The notes below the pieces were generated by a model. That model saw nothing but the letters and a program-made list of their open reading frames with translations, was not told where the DNA came from and made no database searches. DNA of 23,762 nt from Tieghemiomyces parasiticus (lineage: Eukaryota > Kickxellomycota > Dimargaritomycetes > Dimargaritales > Dimargaritaceae). The translations under genes and the position numbers were made by a program. Positions 18,446-23,762 of this stretch are shown here, piece after piece. The number at the start of each line of letters is the position of its first letter. The first letter of the stretch is position 1. Location: the NCBI GenBank assembly GCA_027575765.1, contig JANBPT010000765.1:1-23762 (forward strand). The letters are read 5' to 3'.

Positions 18446-20431
18446 GTGCCACTGATGCCAACTAATAACGTGTCCGGCGATCCTTGATGACGTGCGCCAT
18501 AGATCTAGGGGAGCGGAAGGTTACGTGTCAGGGGCTGACGGTTGACAAACATTAAAGGTCAAAGCCAAGTCCGCACGTTACCATCGGATTAAAGCTCCAG
18601 AGCTTCCTTTGGCGGATCTGGTTGGTATACTAGCAAATTAGGCGAGTTAAGTGCGGTCGGCGTCTCAAATACCAGGAGGGACAGACAGCAGCGCTCGTCA
18701 GGAACTAGACTAATACGTCACAGAGTCGCAGTTACCGCCTTGGCATACGCAGGGTGACTTAACAGGCCTGGCCATCAGGAAAGAGTGGAAAGCGAAAGAT
18801 AAGATGAGCGCTTGCCTTATACTCGTCTCGCCCCCTCCCGTCATGCACCCATTTTCTGGTAGTACTTGAAGTTACTACGCAAGAAACGAGGATCGCTTAT
18901 CACTGGTCGCCTTTCAAATTTGCGCTAATAGCGGAGAGGAGGTTCCGAAATCACCCCGTCATTCACCGTCTTACCATTTCCCCTTTGGGGGGGGGCTACT
19001 CTCCAGCCACCTGGCGAGTGGGACCTGACGCGCATATCGCACCTCTTTCCTAGTTAGGCAATGTGAGATCTAGTGGCTGGAGGGACGATAAGGTCACCAC
19101 CCACGGCCCGATGACGACGAGGGCAGTGGATGAGGTTACGCACGCTGTGAAGTGGACTCGAGGAAGATGTAAGAAAGGTGCATTTGGGGTAGGCCTCCGT
19201 CATTGCAACGCGGCGAACTTGTCGGGTCGTACAAATGCGCTCATTTACGAGGGCGTGCAGCGTCACGTCTTATGAGTGGCTGGATAAAATGTTGGTTGTG
19301 AAATGGATGGGTGGGCCCTCCCTCTTCTCCTTGCATCTGTCGGGCTGGACAAGTTCCGAATATCTCCGTAGTATCAGTGACCTTGTCTACGTCAGTACAG
19401 TGACCGCGACGTGGAGCCAGGGAGGTCGACGTACTAGGTACGACTAAGTGTGCTGTAAATACGCATTCGGGAAGCGGAACATATGGTGTAGTGAAGGGAG
19501 CGGATTATTCTCATCCGCGACGCCAGACTGACGCGTTGTGGTATGTTTGAGGCCACCAAATGGTTGCCCACGACGAGGAGGTGGGGAGGGGGAGGGGCGG
19601 TGGTCCTGTATTACCCGGTGGCTGATCCATGCACTACTGATCTCGGTCCAGGGGAATCGAATATCTTCCTTCGCTTTCAGTGCTTCCGTTAATGACATTA
19701 ATCTTGCTACGCTTAGCTGGCTACTCGGTAGCGATAGCCGTAAGCGTCACAGCGCCCGGATCTGTAACGTCTTCGGTAAAGCCTGGGACTTGGTTTACGA
19801 TGCATCCTTGTCTGCTCCTCATTGCCCTACATGATGCGGGGACGAATGATGAAATGCGTTACCCCTAATCAAAGTGGCGGAGGGCCCCCGCAACGGAGCA
19901 CCTCGACGTTCCGCCTTCACCACACCCTTTCAGGTGCGACAAATGGCCGGCGGTCCAGTGTTGCACAGGCGTTGAGCGTGTGACGGCAGATGATGAGCGT
20001 AGAGGGAGGGTGTGGATAAGAAAAAGGCAGAGGGAGGGGAGCGAGGGGGCGTGTAATAGTAACCTCAGAAACGATTGAGGCGGTGGCAGTGGTGGCGGCA
20101 ACATGAAGGGAAGGGTAGGGGAGGGCAAGGGGGAGGGCTGGGGTTGAACAAGCCGCGACGAAACGGCTCCACAGCCACTCGTTGTGTACCCAAATGACCC
20201 TCTTCGTTGTCTACCCTCTCTTTTCATATCCCTCTTCCCTTTTACCACCTTGATAACCAGGTAGTGGTTTATCGCCCCCTCCCTCCGTAGATTTCCGCCT
20301 GATCCGCACGCACGCTCCCTCGATGGTGCTATCTCGCTCAGCCACGATCGTACTGACGATGCGAGCAGGCTGATGATCTACGGTAGAAGGGCAGTGGTGA
20401 TTAGACGGGAGAAATGGGGTTCCCATTATCT

Positions 20432-20468
20432 CGGATCTGACGAGATCCGCCACTTTTTTTTTTTTTTT
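20432..20468 (+). terminator. Hairpin followed by T15
   Basis: CGGATCT and AGATCCG pair around a GACG loop (20432-20449). Four bases later come fifteen consecutive T (20454-20468). A T run of this length would stop RNA polymerase III on the plus strand. No tRNA, 5S or U6 gene is visible upstream, so its role is open. Confidence 0.35.
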
Positions 20469-20832
20469 GGTATCGCGGCGCTGATAGTGCAAGGCAGACA
20501 TCTCTGGGCTCTGCGGTAGATATGGCGCTTCACGGCAAGACACAACTAGGGACCACCCTACTTTACCGGGTTTTATCTCACCCACCCGAAGCATACTCCA
20601 GTTTCCCAAATGCAGAAGGGGGAATATACGGGAGCGACAAACGTTTCGCCTGACCAGGTACGGGTAGACAGGGGAAGGGGTGCTAGAGGGTGCCTTCACA
20701 TTTCGCTTCCTTTGCGCACCCCCCCCGTCTTACCCTTTCCGAGCGGGGTAAGTGAGATAGGACCCTCATATCAGGGCTCTGGGATCTTGGACAACCCAAA
20801 TTGGCGTGGGTCTCTCCCGTTTGAAGTAACCA

Positions 20833-20840
20833 TATATAAG
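20833..20840 (+). promoter_or_regulatory. TATA box of the UNC-93-like gene
   Basis: TATATAAG, 484 bases upstream of the ATG. The sequence shifts to C/T-rich on the plus strand after it, as at the other promoters here. Confidence 0.5.
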
Positions 20841-20891
20841 GCACCCGGTCCGCCGGGTAGCTTCTGTTTTCCTTAGTTCAGTCCACACCGC

Positions 20892-20963
20892 ATGCTCACC
20901 ACCTCTCTCGGCTCTCTACATCCACACTCTTGGCACTCCGTTGCTTTGATCATCTACGATTAA
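20892..20963 (+). promoter_or_regulatory. Upstream ORF of 23 codons
   Basis: ATG at 20892 opens a 23-codon frame closed by TAA at 20961-20963. It is the only ATG between the TATA box and the UNC-93 start, so it is a candidate translational control element if the leader is unspliced. Confidence 0.4.
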
Positions 20964-21323
20964 CGGGCCCCCGCTCCTAACGTTCTTACCTCTGTGCTTG
21001 CACCGGGACCTCGTATCATCACCCTTGGCGACCACAACTACACCCCGGCTGGTGTGCTCCCTTTGTCGTTAAGGTCAATAGCCTTACCTTCGGCTGGCCC
21101 CCCTACCGCTCCTGTCCTGTTCCGTCCGACTCAAGCGCTTAGATTCTACCCCGGCATTAGACTTAAACCCGCGCCTAAACCATTGTACCTAAGCCCTTGC
21201 GCTCCCCATCCGTGCGTTTACTCCGCCATTTACCTTGACTATCACTGCTCGCGCCAACTCGATCGTCGGGTCCGGTACTCTCACTCATTTCGTTTTTGAA
21301 GCCAACGGTTACTATCAGTTATC

Positions 21324-22694
21324 ATGTTTGGCGGCAAACGTACCACCTATGTCCAGTTTGTGATCGTGGCGGCGATCTACTTCTTCGCCTCGGCCAGCTT
21401 CCTCATCGTTAACGGTATCGGTGGCGGCGGTCTTAAGGACCCTTCCATAGCCGCCTCGGCCAACTTCTTAGCCGGCATTTCCAGTCTAGTGGTGGGCCTC
21501 TTCGCAGGCGCCATCCACAACTACCTGGGGCCGCGTCTCTCCCTCCTGGTCGGCTGCCTATCCTATGCCTTCTTCGCTTTCTCCTACCTCATCTACATGT
21601 GGACCGGCGCCGGTTTCGTCATTATCATCGCCGGCGTGTTCTTTGGTATGACCATCACTCTCTTTTGGACCGCCCAGGGCTCTCTCATGTTGTCGTACCC
21701 GACCGAAGAGCACCGCGGAAAGTACCTGACTACCTTCTTCGTATTCTTCTCTGCCAGCGGTATCGTGGGTGGTGCCTTGATCCTTTCCCTCAACTTCAAA
21801 GATGTTGCCCAGGAACTCGGCGACACCACCTACTGGGTCTCTACTATCATGGCTCTGGTTGGCGCCGGCCTCGTGCTCATCCTTAAGCCGAACAGCGGGC
21901 TGATCCGTGACGATGGCTCCTCTGTGCCCGACAACAAGTTTGACGGCTTAATGTCCGAAGTGCGCGGGCTTGCGGAGACCTGTACCAACAAGTACATGCT
22001 GCTGATGGCCCCCATGTTTGTATTCCTGGGAACGTACTTCACCTACATCGCCAACGGCTACAACTTTTCACTCTTCCGTATGCGCACCAAGGGCCTCAAT
22101 ATCATCTTCTTCAGTGTCGCCGGTATGATGGGCTCTCTGGCTTTTGGCGCCTTCATGAAGCACGTTAAGCTTGACGCCCGCAAGAAGGGACTTTTGGCGG
22201 CTGCAATCTACACCACTCTCATCTGTGCCTCCTGGATCAGCGCCTCCTTCGTCCAGGGCCCCGTTACCCGCGAGTCTGAGCTCAACATTTACGACTTCAC
22301 CGACGCCTATTACTGGAAGATCGTCATCATCTACATTACCTGGGGTTTCCTCGACGCCAGCCTCAACGTCTTCTCCTTCTGGATCATGGGCTACGTGACC
22401 TCCGACTCCAAGAAGCTTGCTCGCTACACGGCCTTTACTCGTTGCCTCCAGGGCGTCGGTGGCGTTATTTCCTGGGGCATCGATAGCAACAAGGTGCCCT
22501 TCATCATTGAGCTTTGGATTACCTTCGGCTTCCTCCTCATCGCCATGGCCTCCGCCGTTATCAGCATCCTCGCCATCCCCTTCCCCACCGAGACAGACTC
22601 CATGGACTCCAACTCGATGGATATCTCTTTTGAGGGCACCGACGAGAAGTTCGACGCTAAAGGCACCAACGAGAAGCCGAGCTTCGGCGTCTAG
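21324..22694 (+). CDS. UNC-93-like multi-pass membrane protein
   Basis: A polytopic membrane protein of 456 residues resembling the fungal UNC-93-like branch of the major facilitator superfamily. Hydrophobic segments lie near residues 9-31, 43-65, 70-92, 97-120, 135-157, 168-188, 226-246, 257-277, 288-310, 330-350, 365-380 and 400-422, so eleven or twelve passes are likely. Family-like stretches include the opening TTYVQFVIVAAIYFFASASF, a glycine-rich NGIGGGG, and FWTAQGSLMLSYP near 113-126. A hydrophilic loop at about 189-225 divides the two halves. The tail from about 425 is acidic and Ser-rich and probably cytosolic. Animal UNC-93 regulates potassium channels and UNC93B1 traffics Toll-like receptors, but the fungal role and any substrate are unknown. 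The first ATG of the frame is used, and the gene has no intron. Confidence 0.9.
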   Translation: MFGGKRTTYVQFVIVAAIYFFASASFLIVNGIGGGGLKDPSIAASANFLAGISSLVVGLFAGAIHNYLGPRLSLLVGCLSYAFFAFSYLIYMWTGAGFVIIIAGVFFGMTITLFWTAQGSLMLSYPTEEHRGKYLTTFFVFFSASGIVGGALILSLNFKDVAQELGDTTYWVSTIMALVGAGLVLILKPNSGLIRDDGSSVPDNKFDGLMSEVRGLAETCTNKYMLLMAPMFVFLGTYFTYIANGYNFSLFRMRTKGLNIIFFSVAGMMGSLAFGAFMKHVKLDARKKGLLAAAIYTTLICASWISASFVQGPVTRESELNIYDFTDAYYWKIVIIYITWGFLDASLNVFSFWIMGYVTSDSKKLARYTAFTRCLQGVGGVISWGIDSNKVPFIIELWITFGFLLIAMASAVISILAIPFPTETDSMDSNSMDISFEGTDEKFDAKGTNEKPSFGV

Positions 22695-23106
22695 ATCCAT
22701 CTTTTATTTATTTCTTCTGGTTGCGTATCTCCCTGTCTCCCCTTCCCCTATGTATTCTCTCTTTGCCCGCGCTCATTTGATTTCAATCTATCGCCTTCCC
22801 TCTGTATCTTTACATCGTAACAGTTGTTTTCCGCCTTTTCCACAAACTGGTATTTGACACCTTTCTCATTAAGCTTTTGATTCGCATTATTATTTTCAAG
22901 CCCTGGCCACCATATAACCCATGACCAACTCTCGTCTTATCTGTATTTTTCGGTAGCATTTTTATACTAGATAAAATATGGGCTAGCCGATCTGTGGTGG
23001 CAATAAATTATCCTTAGATATTTAGCTTGAGAGTTCAATAGTACATACAAAATATACGCCGCAGATTAGTTTCTGTGGTAGGCAGGCTGCCGGGTAGGGG
23101 GAGGAG
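22695..23106. other. 3' region of the UNC-93-like gene, no gene seen
   Basis: C/T-rich on the plus strand to about 22850, then AT-rich. AATAAA at 23002-23007 is a possible poly(A) signal. I see no coding sequence. Confidence 0.5.
23002..23007 (+). terminator. Possible poly(A) signal of the UNC-93-like gene
   Basis: AATAAA in AT-rich sequence 308 bases after the stop codon. It is the only perfect plus-strand match in this 3' region up to about 23600. Confidence 0.35.
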
Positions 23107-23437
23107 TTTATTGAAAAGAAAGCAAATGTAGAGCAGTAGAGCCGGGAATTGCAAATGGCGTTGTCTACGCCTTACAAGTTGGATGGTCGCTGGTATGTTG
23201 TGTGAGTTCGTGGGCTAAGGGAGAGTGCTCTCGGGGAGTCCTTGGTCTGGTGGACTCAGGTGGAAAGGTCGTGGAGGGCCGGTGGCAGAGGGATAACAGA
23301 GGTGCGCCATGTTGGAGGGTGAGTTCATCCGGGGCGTTGGGGTGGGCGAGTCGGCGCAGTAGAAATGTGGCCCGGTCAGCAGGAGGTACATCTCGAGGCT
23401 CGGCGCCTCTTTTGCGTATGCCAGTTTCTAGTACATA
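23107..23437 (-). CDS. Possible last exon of a converging minus-strand gene
   Basis: On the minus strand a frame is open for 90 codons, from 23437 down to TAG at 23167-23165, with no in-frame ATG. An AATAAA poly(A) signal (23112-23107) follows 53 bases later. The central codons mostly end in G or C, and the block is clearly GC-richer than the AT-rich sequence on both sides, like the coding exons here. An acceptor-like TACTAG precedes base 23427. Against it, the next 240 bases upstream look non-coding and a tRNA gene on the same strand follows. The sequence (RATFLLRRLAHPNAPDELTL within it) is not recognised. It may instead be a transcribed non-coding segment. Confidence 0.25.
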
Positions 23438-23685
23438 TTAATTCGTAGCTTGTGCCCTTGCGAAGTAGTGTACCACCATACTTCTCAACTTGCAATACAT
23501 TCATACCAATGCAAAAGGAATTGGCAACATATACTGCCGGACCCAATATGTACTAAATTTCACTAATAGATTATCATCATGACAACCTTGCCATCAACTC
23601 AATTTTAGCATAAACAGTTGATCTACAATAAAGAAAAAAAAGGAATAGGTAAAGCCGTATGAGCCTATAACGTAGCAACAAAAAT
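23438..23685. other. AT-rich spacer before the tRNA gene
   Basis: AT-rich sequence without open frames of note. On the tRNA strand it holds two T runs: five T at 23684-23680, next to the tRNA end, and eight T at 23641-23634. They suit a primary and a backup RNA polymerase III stop. Confidence 0.5.
23680..23684 (-). terminator. RNA polymerase III terminator of tRNA-Val
   Basis: Five T on the minus strand, starting two bases after the discriminator base of the tRNA, the usual Pol III stop. Confidence 0.75.
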
Positions 23686-23759
23686 TGTCAATGTCCGGGC
23701 TCGAACCGGAGACCTTACGCGTGTGAGGCGTACGTGATAACCAACTACACCACACTGAC
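23686..23759 (-). tRNA. tRNA-Val(CAC)
   Basis: A complete 74-base tRNA gene without an intron. The acceptor stem GTCAGTG pairs with CATTGAC with one G-T pair, and the discriminator is A. The anticodon stem TACGC/GCGTA encloses the loop CTCACAC, which gives anticodon CAC for valine GUG codons. The T-arm is TCCGG, loop TTCGAGC, then CCGGA. The D-arm contains GTG/CAC and AGTTGGTTA, which carries the A box; the B box is intact in the T-arm. As expected, CCA is not encoded. The 5' end lies three bases from the window edge. Confidence 0.96.
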
Positions 23760-23762
23760 TCG

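Larger units (their letters stand above)
16151..20832. other. Gene desert, right part
   Basis: No recognisable gene on either strand. Notable contents are G runs at 16399-16406, 16677-16685 and 18987-18995, a CG then CT microsatellite at 17225-17246, a 16-base palindrome at 18098-18113, a short inverted repeat at 18431-18445 and a hairpin with T15 at 20432-20468. A purine-rich block from about 19980 to 20150 precedes the UNC-93 promoter. The scattered frames, such as 17856-18281 on the minus strand, show no domain motif. Confidence 0.45.

Noticed and set aside
20994..21299. 101-codon frame just upstream of the UNC-93-like gene
   Set aside because: It begins with GTG and has no in-frame ATG at the start. 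Its Pro/Leu-rich content fits the C/T-rich leader.
22068..22700. Minus-strand open frame of 210 codons opposite the UNC-93-like gene
   Set aside because: Its Asp/Glu/Gly/Val-rich composition is the mirror of G/C-ending codons in the real gene. It has no domain and no promoter.

Overview
The window looks like nuclear DNA from a fungus. The strongest evidence is a 922-residue regulator that has an N-terminal Zn(II)2Cys6 cluster followed by a fungal-type transcription-factor middle region; this architecture is essentially restricted to fungi. GT-AG introns, an intron-less mitochondrial alternative oxidase and a fungal-type monoglyceride lipase agree with this. The sequence alone does not fix the lineage. 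Moderate GC content, long spacers and few introns would suit an early-diverging filamentous fungus, but that is inference.

Layout, left to right. Bases 1-327 may hold the last two exons of a gene cut by the left edge (weak). A long spacer (328-2864) carries GC boxes, TATA boxes and a pyrimidine-rich, ATG-free leader. It leads into a three-exon serine-hydrolase gene of the monoglyceride lipase family (2865-4258). A second spacer, with another GC box, two TATA boxes and a leader of about 1.5-2 kb, precedes the Zn2Cys6 regulator (7707-10475). A 1.6 kb spacer with two TGACGT sites, a C12 tract and a TATA box precedes the alternative oxidase gene (12094-13293). A desert of about 7.5 kb without a recognisable gene follows (13294-20832). 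It holds several clean hairpins or palindromes and a hairpin followed by fifteen T. A TATA box and a leader with one upstream ORF then precede a UNC-93-like membrane protein (21324-22694). Downstream, a GC-rich minus-strand open frame ending near an AATAAA may be the last exon of a converging gene (weak). A complete minus-strand tRNA-Val(CAC) gene lies at the right edge (23686-23759).

The four confident protein genes are all on the plus strand and do not form an obvious pathway. They are a lipid hydrolase, a transcription factor, a respiratory bypass enzyme and a membrane protein, each with its own apparent promoter. Coding sequence fills only about a quarter of the window. I found no transposon, CRISPR array, rRNA gene or biosynthetic cluster. 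The most interesting material is non-coding: a shared promoter layout (G-rich upstream, TATATA box, then an abrupt switch to a long C/T-rich leader poor in ATG) and the structured desert between the oxidase and the UNC-93 gene.
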